From positions 248,001-312,000 of the forward strand of contig CAVUHO010000010.1 of NCBI GenBank assembly GCA_963741385.1: a stretch of DNA of 64,000 nt, given 5' to 3'. Positions within the stretch are counted from its first letter, which is position 1; each line of letters opens with the position of its first letter. The position numbers and the translations under genes are program-made. Below are positions 17,157-26,022 of the stretch, one piece after another. Source of the DNA: Sulfomarinibacter sp963741385 (GTDB taxonomy: Bacteria > Acidobacteriota > Thermoanaerobaculia > Thermoanaerobaculales > Sulfomarinibacteraceae). Below the pieces are notes generated by a model. It had not been told where the DNA came from. It searched no databases and worked only from the letters and a program-made list of their open reading frames with translations.

Positions 17157-17170
17157 TGAATGGTCATTCA
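17157..17170 (-). promoter_or_regulatory. candidate operator of etfBA (TGAATG-CATTCA palindrome)
   Basis: The perfect inverted repeat TGAATGGTCATTCA sits 33 bases upstream of the etfB start. Palindromes of the TGAATGA...TCATTCA kind are bound by TetR-family fatty-acid regulators such as Bacillus FadR, whose regulon includes etfBA. The half-site matches, but the spacing here is shorter, so the regulator is uncertain. Confidence 0.45.
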
Positions 17171-17193
17171 CAGGCGAGAGTGTAACACTTCTC

Positions 17194-17230
17194 GGCTTGG
17201 GGCTTGGGGCTTGAGGCTTGAGGCTTGAGG
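17194..17230. repeat. heptamer tandem repeat (GGCTTGA/GGCTTGG)
   Basis: Five consecutive 7-bp units, GGCTTGG x2 then GGCTTGA x3, lie upstream of etfBA. The same motif recurs at 42134-42187 and, as complement, at 1712-1742. Confidence 0.8.
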
Positions 17231-17260
17231 TCGTGAGGCGATGGTCGGCGCACCGTCTGC

Positions 17261-17430
17261 GTTCACCGGACGTCTCTGACAATGTTGGGAACTCGAACGC
17301 CAGTCGTGAGCCCGCTCCACGGGCCCAATCATTGTCAGAGGGGGCACTCACGGGCAACAACGCGGTAAGAATCGGGATGATCACATCGGGATACTGCATC
17401 CCGGAGTGCAAGCCCGCACCTACGTGGCGA
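17261..17430. repeat. dispersed non-coding element, copy 2
   Basis: This begins with GTTCACCGGACGT, shared with 3817-3829. A perfect 11-bp inverted repeat follows: CTCTGACAATG at 17274-17284 and CATTGTCAGAG at 17330-17340, around a 45-base loop. Then come CACGGGCAA and the ATCGGGATGATC...CGGAGTGCAAGCCC block that matches about 3979 onward. A small CGGGAT/ATCCCG stem lies inside the block. The element fills most of the gap 17125-17435 together with the heptamers and the operator. Confidence 0.5.
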
Positions 17431-17435
17431 ACCGA

Positions 17436-19256
17436 TCAGTCTTGGTTTTCTTCGCGCAGGCGGTGGATTTCTCGGTCGTAGACTTCCATCACTTCGTGGT
17501 GGCGGAGCAGGCCGATGACGGGTGCCGGCGGTTCACCCTCGAGGACCGGCAGGATGTCCCGCCGGAGGGCGGTGAAGCGGCGCACCGCGGTGTGGAGGTC
17601 GTCGTCGGGCTCGAGGTAGGCGATGCCGCGCGCCGTAACCCCGAGATCCGAGGCCACCAGCAGCGGCCACACTTCCGGCGTGGCCATGACGCGGCGCACA
17701 TCGTTGATGCTGAACATCCCCTCCACCACGCCGTCATCATCCACCACCGGGAAGGCGTACTGGTCGGTGTCGGCGACAAGATCGAGAACCGTGTCGAACG
17801 AAGCACCCGGTGGTACGGTGATGATCTTCTGGTCGGGGTCCATGACCTCGCGAACGGTCAGACGTTCGAGAATGTCGATCTGGAATTCACCGACGTGGGC
17901 GGGCGAGTCGATCCTGCCCGGGACCTGCGCTTCGTAGATGCTGACCCCCCGCATCAGGAGATAGGCGACCGACGAGACCAGCATCATGGGCACCAGCAGC
18001 CCATACGAGCCGCTCATCTCGGCCACCATGATGAGGGAGGCGATCGGCACCTTCGCGACCCCGGCGAAGAAACCGCCCATGCCGACCAACACGCAGGCTG
18101 CGGTGGGCGGCGCGAACTGCGGCGCCACGCGCTGGGCAAGGTCGGCGAAAACAGCTCCGGTGACGCCGCCGATGACCAGCGACGGGGCGAAGACGCCGCC
18201 CGAGCCGCCCGATGAAATCGTGAGCGAGGTGGCGAGGATCTTCGCCGGTACGAGCAACAGCAACACCTTCAACGGCAGTTGTTCGTCCAGCGTGAGCTGC
18301 AGCCACCCGTAGCCGCCGCCGAGCACCTGCGGCACGGCCATGGCGAGCAGGGCCAGCAGGAGGCCGCCGACGGCCGGTTTGGTCCAGGCCGGGATCGGCA
18401 TGGGCCGGAAGACGTTGTCCCGCATGCCGTAGAAGACCTTGACGTAGATGACGCCGACCACCGCCACCACCATCCCCAGGATCAGGTAGGCCACCAGCTC
18501 GTGCGGCCGCGCGAAATGGATGTCGGCGGTCACGAAGATCGAGTTCCAGCCGGTGAGCGAGGCCACCACCACATAGGAGACGATGGACGAGATGATGGCC
18601 GGAATCAGGGCCTCGGACTCGAAGTCCGGGTCGGAGTAGAGGACCTCGACCGCGAACAGAGCGGCGCCGAGCGGCGCCCGGAACATACCGCCGACACCGG
18701 CGGCAACACCCGAGATCACCAGCACCCGGCGGTCGTGATAACCGAGATGGAGCAGATCCGCCAGGTAGGAACCGAACCCGGCGCCGACCTGGGCCACCGG
18801 CCCCTCGCGCCCCGCCGAACCTCCGGACCCGATCGTCAACATCGAGGTGATGAGCTTGACCGGCACCACCCGGCGGCGAATGACCGCCCGGCCGCGATGG
18901 TAGGCGTTGATCACCGCATCGGTACCGTGTCCCTCGGCTTCGGGCGCGAAGTTGGTGACGATCCATCCCACCAACAACCCGGCCAGCGGCAGAACGATCA
19001 GCAACATCCATGGCCGGGACGGCATGTTCCAGTCCTGGTTGCCGGCCACGCCGTGACCCGGCACGTGAAAACCGACGAGGTCTCCGAGGAGAACCGAGTT
19101 GATCCAATCAACCCCCCAGGTCAGGAGGGATCCGCCGAGACCGGCGACCACGCCCACCACAAGGGCCAACACCATCCACCGACCGAAGTTGAAGAGATCG
19201 ACCCGGCTTGCGAAACGGGCGGCTCTCGCGATCCACGGCTGGATGACGGGGGACAA
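17436..19256 (-). CDS. CLC-family chloride channel/transporter with CBS domains
   Basis: This 606-aa membrane protein moves chloride, probably in exchange for protons. About ten to twelve hydrophobic helices come first. The selectivity-filter region GSGGSAGREGP (about residue 146) contains the gating glutamate of GREGP, and a later SGGSGGVFAPSLVIGG supplies the second conserved loop. After about residue 460 come two CBS domains (LTVREVMDPDQKIITVPPGAS, then VTARGIAYLEPDDDLHTAVR) that usually sense adenine nucleotides. The start is uncertain: the TTG at 19256 has no clear ribosome site. It is monocistronic. Confidence 0.92.
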   Translation of the reverse strand: MSPVIQPWIARAARFASRVDLFNFGRWMVLALVVGVVAGLGGSLLTWGVDWINSVLLGDLVGFHVPGHGVAGNQDWNMPSRPWMLLIVLPLAGLLVGWIVTNFAPEAEGHGTDAVINAYHRGRAVIRRRVVPVKLITSMLTIGSGGSAGREGPVAQVGAGFGSYLADLLHLGYHDRRVLVISGVAAGVGGMFRAPLGAALFAVEVLYSDPDFESEALIPAIISSIVSYVVVASLTGWNSIFVTADIHFARPHELVAYLILGMVVAVVGVIYVKVFYGMRDNVFRPMPIPAWTKPAVGGLLLALLAMAVPQVLGGGYGWLQLTLDEQLPLKVLLLLVPAKILATSLTISSGGSGGVFAPSLVIGGVTGAVFADLAQRVAPQFAPPTAACVLVGMGGFFAGVAKVPIASLIMVAEMSGSYGLLVPMMLVSSVAYLLMRGVSIYEAQVPGRIDSPAHVGEFQIDILERLTVREVMDPDQKIITVPPGASFDTVLDLVADTDQYAFPVVDDDGVVEGMFSINDVRRVMATPEVWPLLVASDLGVTARGIAYLEPDDDLHTAVRRFTALRRDILPVLEGEPPAPVIGLLRHHEVMEVYDREIHRLREENQD

Positions 19257-19317
19257 GGGCGTTCCCGTCAGCAGGCTCAGCGGACCCGTGGCTGATGGTT
19301 CGCGAGGAAGCCCATCG

Positions 19318-20556
19318 TCAGTCGACGCGGCCGATTGCCAAGCACGCGTTGGTTCCGCCGAACCCGAAGGAGTTGGTCAGCGCCACGTTGATTTTCACGT
19401 CACGAGCGGTGTGCGGCACGTAATCGAGGTCGTTCTCTGCATCCGGCTCGTCGAGGTTGATGGTTGGCGGTACCACGCCGTTGACCATCGACAGCACGAT
19501 GACCCCGAACTCCAAACCACCGGACGCGCCGAGGAGGTGGCCGGTCATGGACTTGGTCGAGGACACCATGATCTTTTTTGCGTGGTCGCCGAAAACACCC
19601 TTCAGGGCTCTGGTCTCGACGACATCGCCCGCCGGGGTCGAGGTGCCGTGGGCATTGATGTAGTCGACATCTTCCGGATTGAGACCGGCGTCGTCCAGGG
19701 CGCAGCGGATCACCCGTTTGGCACCGTCGCCATCCTCGGCAGGCGCCGAGATGTGGTAGGCGTCCGAGGTCATGCCGAATCCCAACACCTCGGCGAGAAT
19801 CGGGGCGCCGCGCCGTTTGGCGTGCTCGAACTCCTCGAGCATCACGACCCCCGCCCCTTCACCCATCACAAAGCCGTCGCGATCCTTGTCCCACGGCCGT
19901 GACGCCCGCTCCGGCTCGTCGTTGCGGGTGGAAATGGCCCGCATGGAGGAGAAACCGGCAAGCGCCAAGGGGCTGATCACCGCCTCGGAACCACCGGCGA
20001 GGATCGCGTCGGCGTAGCCGTGGCGGATATAGAGCAGTGCGTCGGCGATGGCGTGCGCCGACGTCGAGCACGCCGTGCAGGTCGCCATGTTCGGGCCCTT
20101 GGCGCCGGTGCGGATGCTGACCACACCGGAACACATGTTGATGATCGCCCCGGGTATGAAAAACGGCGAGACCTTGCGCGGGCCGCGATCGCGAACGACG
20201 TCGCGCTGGCGTTCGATCAACGGGAAACCGCCGATTCCGGATCCGATCACGACCCCGACACGGGTCGCGTTGGAGTCGGTGATCTCGAGGCCCGAGTGGT
20301 CGAGGGCCATCAGCGATGCCGCCAAAGCATAGTGCACGAAGAGGTCGAACTTCTTGACTTCTTTCGGCTCGATCCAGTCTTCGGGGTTGAACCCCTGGAC
20401 CTCGCCGGCAATATGGACAGGGTAGTCCGTGGTATCGAATCGGGTAATTGTGGACACACCGCTCCTGCCTGCGACGAGTCCATTCCAGGTCGCCTCGGTC
20501 CCGATCCCCAGGGGAGAGACCATTCCGACCCCTGTGACCACTACCCGTCGGGACAT
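19318..20556 (-). CDS. fabF: beta-ketoacyl-ACP synthase II
   Basis: FabF condenses malonyl-ACP with growing acyl-ACP in fatty-acid elongation. The protein is 412 aa with the Cys-His-His triad visible: Cys163 (CTACSTSAHAIA), His303 (NAHGTSTPAGD) and His340 (SMTGHLLGASGG). The C-terminus NSFGFGGTNACLA is typical. The acpP stop and the fabF ATG overlap as TGATG at 20556, so the two are translationally coupled. No other fab genes are in the window. Confidence 0.97.
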   Translation of the reverse strand: MSRRVVVTGVGMVSPLGIGTEATWNGLVAGRSGVSTITRFDTTDYPVHIAGEVQGFNPEDWIEPKEVKKFDLFVHYALAASLMALDHSGLEITDSNATRVGVVIGSGIGGFPLIERQRDVVRDRGPRKVSPFFIPGAIINMCSGVVSIRTGAKGPNMATCTACSTSAHAIADALLYIRHGYADAILAGGSEAVISPLALAGFSSMRAISTRNDEPERASRPWDKDRDGFVMGEGAGVVMLEEFEHAKRRGAPILAEVLGFGMTSDAYHISAPAEDGDGAKRVIRCALDDAGLNPEDVDYINAHGTSTPAGDVVETRALKGVFGDHAKKIMVSSTKSMTGHLLGASGGLEFGVIVLSMVNGVVPPTINLDEPDAENDLDYVPHTARDVKINVALTNSFGFGGTNACLAIGRVD

Positions 20557-20792
20557 CAGCTGTCCAGGTTTTGCTTCAGAAATTCAACTGCGTTCTTGAC
20601 GGTGCCGATCTTTTCTGCCGCCTCGTCCGGGATCTCGACCCCGAACTCCTCTTCGAACGCCATGACGAGCTCGACAACGTCGAGTGAATCCGCTCCGAGG
20701 TCGTCGACGAACGATGCCTCGGGCGTCACCTTTTCGGCGTCAACGCCAAGCTGCTGAACGATAATCTCCTTGACCTTGGCTTCCACATCCAT
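20556..20792 (-). CDS. acpP: acyl carrier protein
   Basis: The 78-aa acidic ACP carries acyl intermediates on phosphopantetheine attached to Ser36 in the GADSLDVVELVMAFEEEF signature. ATG 20792 was chosen because it gives the standard ACP length and GGAGG lies upstream; a longer frame to 20936 is unsupported. It overlaps fabF by one base. Confidence 0.96.
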   Translation of the reverse strand: MDVEAKVKEIIVQQLGVDAEKVTPEASFVDDLGADSLDVVELVMAFEEEFGVEIPDEAAEKIGTVKNAVEFLKQNLDS

Positions 20793-21031
20793 ACTCAGCC
20801 CCTCCTCGATTTTTTTGGCAGTGTCGATTACGTATCGAGCCGCCGTCGCGTGAACCGGCGACAGCCCGAGACCCGCCGCTCCTTCCGGCCGAACCGGATT
20901 CGAAACGCCGCGCGGGTTGGGCCGGACGCCCTTCAACTTTCACCCAAGTCCGTGACGCGGCTTCGACCGCACGCTTGGACGACGTACGTGATAGCACACA
21001 GTCTCAAACCACGCAAGAGGTCGGGTATTCC

Positions 21032-21060
21032 TTGACATCATACTCTGGAAGGAGTATTCA
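21032..21060 (+). promoter_or_regulatory. promoter with palindromic operator for the HTH-EIIA gene
   Basis: A perfect -35 box TTGACA (21032-21037) is followed 17 bases later by TATTCA (21055-21060). Between them, and overlapping the -10, lies the inverted repeat ATACTC(N6)GAGTAT (21040-21057). A dimeric regulator bound here would block or remodel the promoter. The next gene starts at 21101, so the leader would be about 30-35 bases. Autoregulation is a guess. Confidence 0.5.
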
Positions 21061-21100
21061 GCCAGATACGACCGCATTCGGTCGCGGGAAGGGGATGCCG

Positions 21101-21814
21101 ATGGAATCGTATCTCACTGCCAAGGAAGCCGCGGACTACCTCAAACTCGCTGAACGCACGTTGGTTCGGCTTGCCCACGAGGGAAAGATCCCCGGCGTCA
21201 AGATTGGCGGGCAATGGCGATTCCGTCGCGCGCTCCTCGACGAGTACCTGGACACTCTGGCTTCGGAGTCGGTGGCCACCTCGGGCACCACCCCCAACCA
21301 GGTGATCGACGCGCCGATGAAGGAGATCTTCACGGTCGAGCAGATCATCCCGAAGCTCGATGCCGGGAACCGGCCGGAGGTCATCCACGCCATGGCCGAA
21401 CATGTTACGGGTCTCGGTTTGCTCGAAGATCAGGCCTGGCTGGAGGCGGCACTCGCCGCTCGCGAGCGCCTGGTCCCAACCGCGGTGCCGGAAGGCGTCG
21501 CGTTCCTCCACGCCCGCCGTCGTGCCGCCGACAAATTCCCCAAACAGTTCATCGCCATGGGACGCTCTCCAGAAGGCGTGGTGTTCGGTTCTCCCGACAT
21601 GGGCAAGACCCACATCTTCTTTCTCCTCGCCTTGCGCAACGACGCCCTCCACCTGCGCTGGCTCTCCCGCCTGGCGTGGATCGTCCGCAGCCCGAGCCGG
21701 CTGGCGCGGCTGACGGAGGCCGATTCGGCGCAGGCGATTCACACCGCCATGCTCGAGGCGGCCAGCGAGTTACCCGGCGCACTGAGGCCGACCGGAGCAC
21801 CCGCAGGCCGCTAG
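21101..21814 (+). CDS. excisionase-type HTH fused to PTS EIIA(Ntr)-like domain
   Basis: This is a 237-aa two-domain protein. Residues 1-55 form a MerR/excisionase-like DNA-binding helix-turn-helix (YLTAKEAADYLKLAERTLVR, then HEGKIPGVKIGGQWRFRRALLDEYL). Residues about 75-230 resemble PtsN-type EIIA: GVAFLHARRRAADKF holds the phospho-histidine equivalent in the PHAR-like motif, followed by AMGRSPEGVVFGSPDMGKTHIFFLLAL. ATG 21101 has AAGGGG six bases upstream, better than the ATG at 21095. A phosphorylation-controlled DNA-binding protein is a reasonable model. No other PTS gene is nearby. Its promoter holds a palindrome. Confidence 0.82.
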   Translation: MESYLTAKEAADYLKLAERTLVRLAHEGKIPGVKIGGQWRFRRALLDEYLDTLASESVATSGTTPNQVIDAPMKEIFTVEQIIPKLDAGNRPEVIHAMAEHVTGLGLLEDQAWLEAALAARERLVPTAVPEGVAFLHARRRAADKFPKQFIAMGRSPEGVVFGSPDMGKTHIFFLLALRNDALHLRWLSRLAWIVRSPSRLARLTEADSAQAIHTAMLEAASELPGALRPTGAPAGR

Positions 21815-21824
21815 CGGCCCGTTC

Positions 21825-21929
21825 TTAATTTTGAATTTTTAATTTTGAATTCCCGGCCGCCCTCCCCCGGAAAGCAGGGTGGGTGGCGGAATTCAAAATT
21901 CAAAATTGAGAATTGAGAATTGAGAATTC
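21825..21929. repeat. inverted heptamer-repeat hairpin (AATTTTG/AATTGAG type)
   Basis: The left arm (21825-21853) and right arm (21888-21929) are built of 7-bp AT-rich units (AATTTTG, AATTCAA, AATTGAG x3). They are inverted around a GC-rich centre with CCTCCCCC and AGGGTGGGTGG. The outline matches the repeat at 331 with a different heptamer. It fills the gap between two plus-strand genes. Confidence 0.8.
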
Positions 21930-21978
21930 AGCAAGGGGTGTCGCGGGGCGGCTCGAAAAGCTCTACAATAGTCCGCCT

Positions 21979-22545
21979 ATGAAAATCGCACTGATCGGGA
22001 GTCACGGCGTCGGCAAGACGACCCTCTGCTTCGAGCTCGCGGCGGCCCTCAAACGCCGCAATATCGACCTCGAGATGGTGCGCGAGGTGGCCCGCCGCTG
22101 TCCCCTGCCCATCAATCAGGAGACGACCGTAGCCGCCCAGGAGTGGATCCTCCACACCCAGGTGGCCTGGGAAATCGAGGCCGCCTCGAGCCGGGACACC
22201 GTGCTCTGCGACCGCTCGGTGCTGGACAACTACTGCTACCTGGTGCACGCGGCGGGAACGATCCGGGCGTGGGAGCTGTACATCGACCACTGGATGCCGA
22301 CCTACGACCTCCTGGTTCACGTCCCGATCGCAGAGCGGCCCTCGTACGACGGGGTGCGTGCGGTGGACCCAGGGTTCCAGGAGACCATCGAGACCCTCCT
22401 CGAAGGGATGGTGGCTGCGCGCGGCCTCAAGCCCCTGCGCCTCTCGGCCGCTGCCAGAGGAACCTGGTGCGAGGCCATCATCGATCACCTGCTGCCCAAG
22501 CTCGAACCGACCCTGCCGCTGTTCTCCGAAGAGGAAACTCCTTGA
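21979..22545 (+). CDS. AAA-type P-loop ATPase (NadR/Ttd14-like kinase fold)
   Basis: This 188-aa protein begins MKIALIGSHGVGKTTLCFEL with a Walker A motif at residues 8-15. It continues with RSVLDNYCYLVHA (lid/Walker B region typical of small nucleoside-kinase-like AAA_28 proteins) and a C-terminal WCEAIIDHLLPKLEP. ATG 21979 is used; the frame upstream lies in repeat DNA. The downstream gene starts inside its last codons (TTGA), so the two are coupled. The substrate is unknown; nucleotide or nicotinamide riboside phosphorylation is possible. Confidence 0.75.
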   Translation: MKIALIGSHGVGKTTLCFELAAALKRRNIDLEMVREVARRCPLPINQETTVAAQEWILHTQVAWEIEAASSRDTVLCDRSVLDNYCYLVHAAGTIRAWELYIDHWMPTYDLLVHVPIAERPSYDGVRAVDPGFQETIETLLEGMVAARGLKPLRLSAAARGTWCEAIIDHLLPKLEPTLPLFSEEETP

Positions 22546-23306
22546 AACCCGGCCCGCAACCCACCCACGGCTGCGTCGATGACGCGGCGGTCGACCTGGT
22601 CGAGATCATCGACGGGTCGGTGGCTCAGTTGTGGGAGACCATCGAAAGTCTGGAACGGCTGCAACCGCGCAACCTCGAGCGCTTCCGGGTCTCGATCTTC
22701 GGTTCCGGCCGGATCGTTGAATCCGACCCTCTCTTCTCCGAAGCCCTCGAGCTCGGCCAGCGCCTCGCCGAGACCGGATGCGGCATCGTCACCGGCGGCG
22801 GCGGCGGACTCATGCACGCCGTCGATCTAGGGGCTTCCCGCGGCAAACTGTCGGGCCCCGCCGAGGGTGATCTGCCGATTCGCCTGGTGACCGACGACGA
22901 TGCATCGCCCTTCGTCGAGCGGGTCTACAGGCACCGCACCTTTTTTTCTCGCCTCCACCACTTCGTACGGCTGTCGTCGGCGTTCATCGTGTTGCCCGGA
23001 GGTATCGGCTCGACCCTCGAAGCCATGATGGTCTGGCAGCTGCTGCAGGTGAAGCACCTTCCACCGATTCCGTTCGTTCTCTATGGAGATCACTGGCGGG
23101 GCTTGCTGCGCTGGATCGAGGACGAGTCCCTTAGCCGGGGCTATATCAGCCGAACGGACGCCGAACTGCCGATCCTGGTTGACTCGGTGGACGATGCGGT
23201 GGAGCTGATCCTGCGGACGAAAGCGGATTTCGATCGAAAAAAGGCGGCCCGGCCGGGAACGGTACAATCTCCCACGAACCATGATGAGCCGCACCAGCAA
23301 CCCTGA
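22542..23306 (+). CDS. LOG-family protein (nucleotide 5'-monophosphate phosphoribohydrolase type)
   Basis: This 254-aa Rossmann-fold protein is of the lysine-decarboxylase-like/LOG family, which hydrolyses nucleotide monophosphates to base and ribose 5-phosphate. It shows RVSIFGSGRI, the nucleotide loop GGGGGLMHAVDLGA, and the signature PGGIGSTLEAMMVWQ (PGGxGTxxE family motif; Glu conserved, Thr replaced by Ser). The start is TTG 22542, overlapping the previous stop, with AGAGGA seven bases upstream; a longer frame begins inside the upstream gene and is not supported. The 3' end overlaps the amidohydrolase start by 26 bases. Confidence 0.83.
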   Translation: MKPGPQPTHGCVDDAAVDLVEIIDGSVAQLWETIESLERLQPRNLERFRVSIFGSGRIVESDPLFSEALELGQRLAETGCGIVTGGGGGLMHAVDLGASRGKLSGPAEGDLPIRLVTDDDASPFVERVYRHRTFFSRLHHFVRLSSAFIVLPGGIGSTLEAMMVWQLLQVKHLPPIPFVLYGDHWRGLLRWIEDESLSRGYISRTDAELPILVDSVDDAVELILRTKADFDRKKAARPGTVQSPTNHDEPHQQP

Positions 23307-24630
23307 GATCGTCATCACAAACGGCCTGGTGATTCCCATGGTCCGGGATCACGAGTGGCTGGAGGGTGACGTCGCCATCCGCGACGGCCGAATCGCATCC
23401 GTCGGCGGGACCGCCACCATCTCCGACGATGCCGTCATTCTCGATGCTCGCGGTGCGGTGGTGCTCCCGGGTTTCGTCCAGGGGCATGTCCACGTCGTGC
23501 AGTCCTTGTTGCGCCACCAGGCCGACGGCCTCGAACTGCTTGACTGGCTGCACCGCCGAACCTGGCCCTACGAGGCGGCCCTCGACGGGGACGGCGTGGA
23601 GACCGCGGCTGAGCTCGGGATCGCCGAGTTGCTGTGCGGCGGCACCACCACCGCGCTCGACTTCGGGACCACCCACGATCACGGCCGTGTGTTCGCGGCC
23701 GCCCAACGACTCGGCATCCGGCTGGTGTCCGGCAAGACTCACATGGACACGGGCGTTGACGTACCGGCCGAGCTGTTGGAAGACCGGGACCGTTCGCTCG
23801 CCGACGCCGAGGAGCTGGGCTCGAAATGGAACGGGGCGGCCGGAGGCCGGCTGCGGTACGCGGTCGCACCGCGCTTTGCGCTCTCGTGTTCGCCGGAGCT
23901 GCTCGAGGCGTGCGCGACCCTTGCCAGGAACAACGACTGGTTGCTGCAGACCCACGCCTGTGAGAACCGGACGGAGGTCGCGGATGTCCGCCGGATCACC
24001 GGCCTCGACACCATCGTCTATCTCGCCGATCGAGGGATGATCGGCCCGGATGTGGTCCTCGCGCATGGTGTTCATCTCCAGCCTCACGAGGTTCGGCTTC
24101 TCGCCGAGAGCGAAACCACCATCTGCCACTGCCCTGGGGCCAATCTCAAGCTCGGTTCGGGCATCGCCGATGTTGTGGGACTTCAAGACGCCGGCGTGCG
24201 CGTGGTTCTCGGCGCCGACGGTCCTCCGTGTAACAACCGATTGTCGGTTTTTCATGAGATGAGCCTGGCGGGCACCCTTCCCGGACTCAGCCGGGGCCCC
24301 GCCGCATTGGGAGCGTGGGCCGTGCTGGCGATGGCCACCCGGGTCGGCGCCGCGGCTCTCCACCTCGAGACCGAAATCGGCACCCTCGAGCCCGGGAAGT
24401 CGGCGGACCTCACGGTGGTTGACATGGATGAGTGGTCGATGCTGCCCGGCGGCGACCCGGCGTCGCGGATCGTCTTCGGTGGCAGCGCGCAGATGGTGCG
24501 CCACGTGGTGGTTGCAGGGCGGCCCGTGGTTTCAGACCGGCGGCTCGTCACCGCCGACCCCGATGCACTCAGACAGCGGATCGCCGAGGTCTGGACGGCG
24601 ACGCGACAACGGATGGAGTCGACATCATGA
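23281..24630 (+). CDS. metal-dependent amidohydrolase (SAH/MTA deaminase-like)
   Basis: This is a 449-aa TIM-barrel hydrolase of the TrzA/AtzF/MtaD group that deaminates purine or related rings. The metal site shows HVHVVQ (about residue 69), HACEN (about 222), VVLAHGVH (about 260) and VVLGADGPPCNN with the catalytic aspartate (about 318). Composite N- and C-terminal beta-sandwich segments are present (EIVITNGLVIPM; KSADLTVVDMDEWSM). Deamination of methylthioadenosine, adenosylhomocysteine or 5'-deoxyadenosine is likely, though guanine-type substrates cannot be excluded. The downstream gene overlaps by ATGA. Confidence 0.83.
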   Translation: MMSRTSNPEIVITNGLVIPMVRDHEWLEGDVAIRDGRIASVGGTATISDDAVILDARGAVVLPGFVQGHVHVVQSLLRHQADGLELLDWLHRRTWPYEAALDGDGVETAAELGIAELLCGGTTTALDFGTTHDHGRVFAAAQRLGIRLVSGKTHMDTGVDVPAELLEDRDRSLADAEELGSKWNGAAGGRLRYAVAPRFALSCSPELLEACATLARNNDWLLQTHACENRTEVADVRRITGLDTIVYLADRGMIGPDVVLAHGVHLQPHEVRLLAESETTICHCPGANLKLGSGIADVVGLQDAGVRVVLGADGPPCNNRLSVFHEMSLAGTLPGLSRGPAALGAWAVLAMATRVGAAALHLETEIGTLEPGKSADLTVVDMDEWSMLPGGDPASRIVFGGSAQMVRHVVVAGRPVVSDRRLVTADPDALRQRIAEVWTATRQRMESTS

Positions 24631-25493
24631 AGATTGGACCGACCAGCGCCGCCATCGACCACCTCGATGAATTCCTGGCGGCCAAGAACTATGGCAAGGC
24701 ACTGAGGGCGATCGAGGCCGAGCTCCAGAGAAACCCCGATAACCTCAACCTGCGACTGCGGCAGGCCGACATTCTCGAACTTGCCGGGGATCGCAAGCGC
24801 GCGATCTTCATCCTGCACAACATCGCCGAGGCCCAGGCAATGGACGGGTTCTATGCCCGGGCCATCGCCGTCTACAAGAAGATCCTCCGGCTCGATCCCG
24901 AACAGGACGTGCACGCCCAGCTGGCACAATTGATTGAAGATGACCGGAAATCGAAGACGGCGGTACATCGGCGGCGCAAGACAGAGGCCGCCCTCAGTGA
25001 ACAGGCGTCTGAGAACGCCCAGGACCTCAAGGAGCTGGCGGCCTCGTCATTGTTCGCCTCGTTCAAGCGGGAAGCGCTGGTTGAGGTCCTCGCCTCGACC
25101 GAAGTGCGTTCCTACGACTCGGGCGACATCATCGTGACCGAAGGCGAGGCGGGTTCGAGCCTGTTTCTGATCGTCAGCGGCATGGTCAAGGTCTTTACCA
25201 AAACCGAGGACGGGGCCAACCTGCAGTTGGCGGAGCTCGGGCTCGGGGATTTCTTCGGCGAGGTCTCGTTGCTGACGGGGAGGCCGCGGACGGCCACCAT
25301 CACCGCCCACACCGACGTCACCACCATCGAACTCGAACGCACGAGCTTTGACGCCATCGTCAAAAACCACCCTGAGGCACGGACGACTCTCGAAGACTTC
25401 TACAAACGTCGCGCCGAGAAGACCGTCGAGGCGGTGATAAAGCGTCTCCGGGATCGCCACGGGTCGGATAAAGGAGCGCCGGAAGGGTCATGA
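24627..25493 (+). CDS. TPR plus cyclic-nucleotide-binding domain protein
   Basis: This 288-aa protein has an N-terminal helical TPR-like part (about residues 10-100: KNYGKALRAIEAELQRNPDN and YARAIAVYKKILRLDPEQD). A charged linker leads to a C-terminal cNMP-binding beta-barrel (about 145-265) with DSGDIIVTEGEAGSSLFLI, LGDFFGEVSLLTGRPRTATI and the phosphate-binding GEVS...RTAT pair. There is no DNA-binding helix-turn-helix after the barrel, so it is not a Crp-type activator. ATG 24627 overlaps the preceding stop. The def start also overlaps, giving a tight five-gene run from 21979. Confidence 0.85.
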   Translation: MKIGPTSAAIDHLDEFLAAKNYGKALRAIEAELQRNPDNLNLRLRQADILELAGDRKRAIFILHNIAEAQAMDGFYARAIAVYKKILRLDPEQDVHAQLAQLIEDDRKSKTAVHRRRKTEAALSEQASENAQDLKELAASSLFASFKREALVEVLASTEVRSYDSGDIIVTEGEAGSSLFLIVSGMVKVFTKTEDGANLQLAELGLGDFFGEVSLLTGRPRTATITAHTDVTTIELERTSFDAIVKNHPEARTTLEDFYKRRAEKTVEAVIKRLRDRHGSDKGAPEGS

Positions 25494-26017
25494 CGGTTCG
25501 GCCCATTCTGGTGTTCGGCGATCCCCGGCTGGAGGCCCCCAACCTTCCCGTCGACGACTTCGGCGGCGAGCTGCAGGCGCTGATTCAGGACCTGTTCGAG
25601 ACCGGGTGGAAGGCGCCCGGTCTTGGGGTCGCGGCGCCACAGATCGGGGTCAACCTGCGGTTGGCAACCATCGACCTGTCGGTGGGACGCGACCCGGGAG
25701 TCCTCATCGTCCTTGCCAACCCCGAGATCATCCACCGGCAGGGTCGCGCGACTCTCGAGGAGGGATGCCTCTCTTTTCCCGGCCTCTTCACGACCATCGA
25801 ACGCCCGACAGCGCTCACGGTCCGAGCCCAGGACCAGCATGGCGGGTGGCGGGACATCGAGGCCGACGGGCTGCTGGCACAGGCCGTGTGCCACGAGGTC
25901 GATCATCTGGACGGCGTGTTGCTGCCGCGCCACCTGCGCGGCATGAAGAAAAGGTTCTTCATGCGCCGGGTCGAGAAAATGCGCAAGCTCGGCGTCTGGC
26001 CGCAATCTACGGCGTAG
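25490..26017 (+). CDS. def: peptide deformylase
   Basis: This enzyme removes the formyl group from nascent proteins. It is 175 aa with all three motifs: GLGVAAPQ (residues 44-51), EEGCLSF with metal ligand Cys93, and CHEVDHLDG with His135, Glu136 and His139. The ATG at 25490 overlaps the upstream stop by four bases. No fmt gene lies next to it, unlike the usual def-fmt pairing. Confidence 0.95.
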   Translation: MTVRPILVFGDPRLEAPNLPVDDFGGELQALIQDLFETGWKAPGLGVAAPQIGVNLRLATIDLSVGRDPGVLIVLANPEIIHRQGRATLEEGCLSFPGLFTTIERPTALTVRAQDQHGGWRDIEADGLLAQAVCHEVDHLDGVLLPRHLRGMKKRFFMRRVEKMRKLGVWPQSTA

Positions 26018-26022
26018 ATTGC

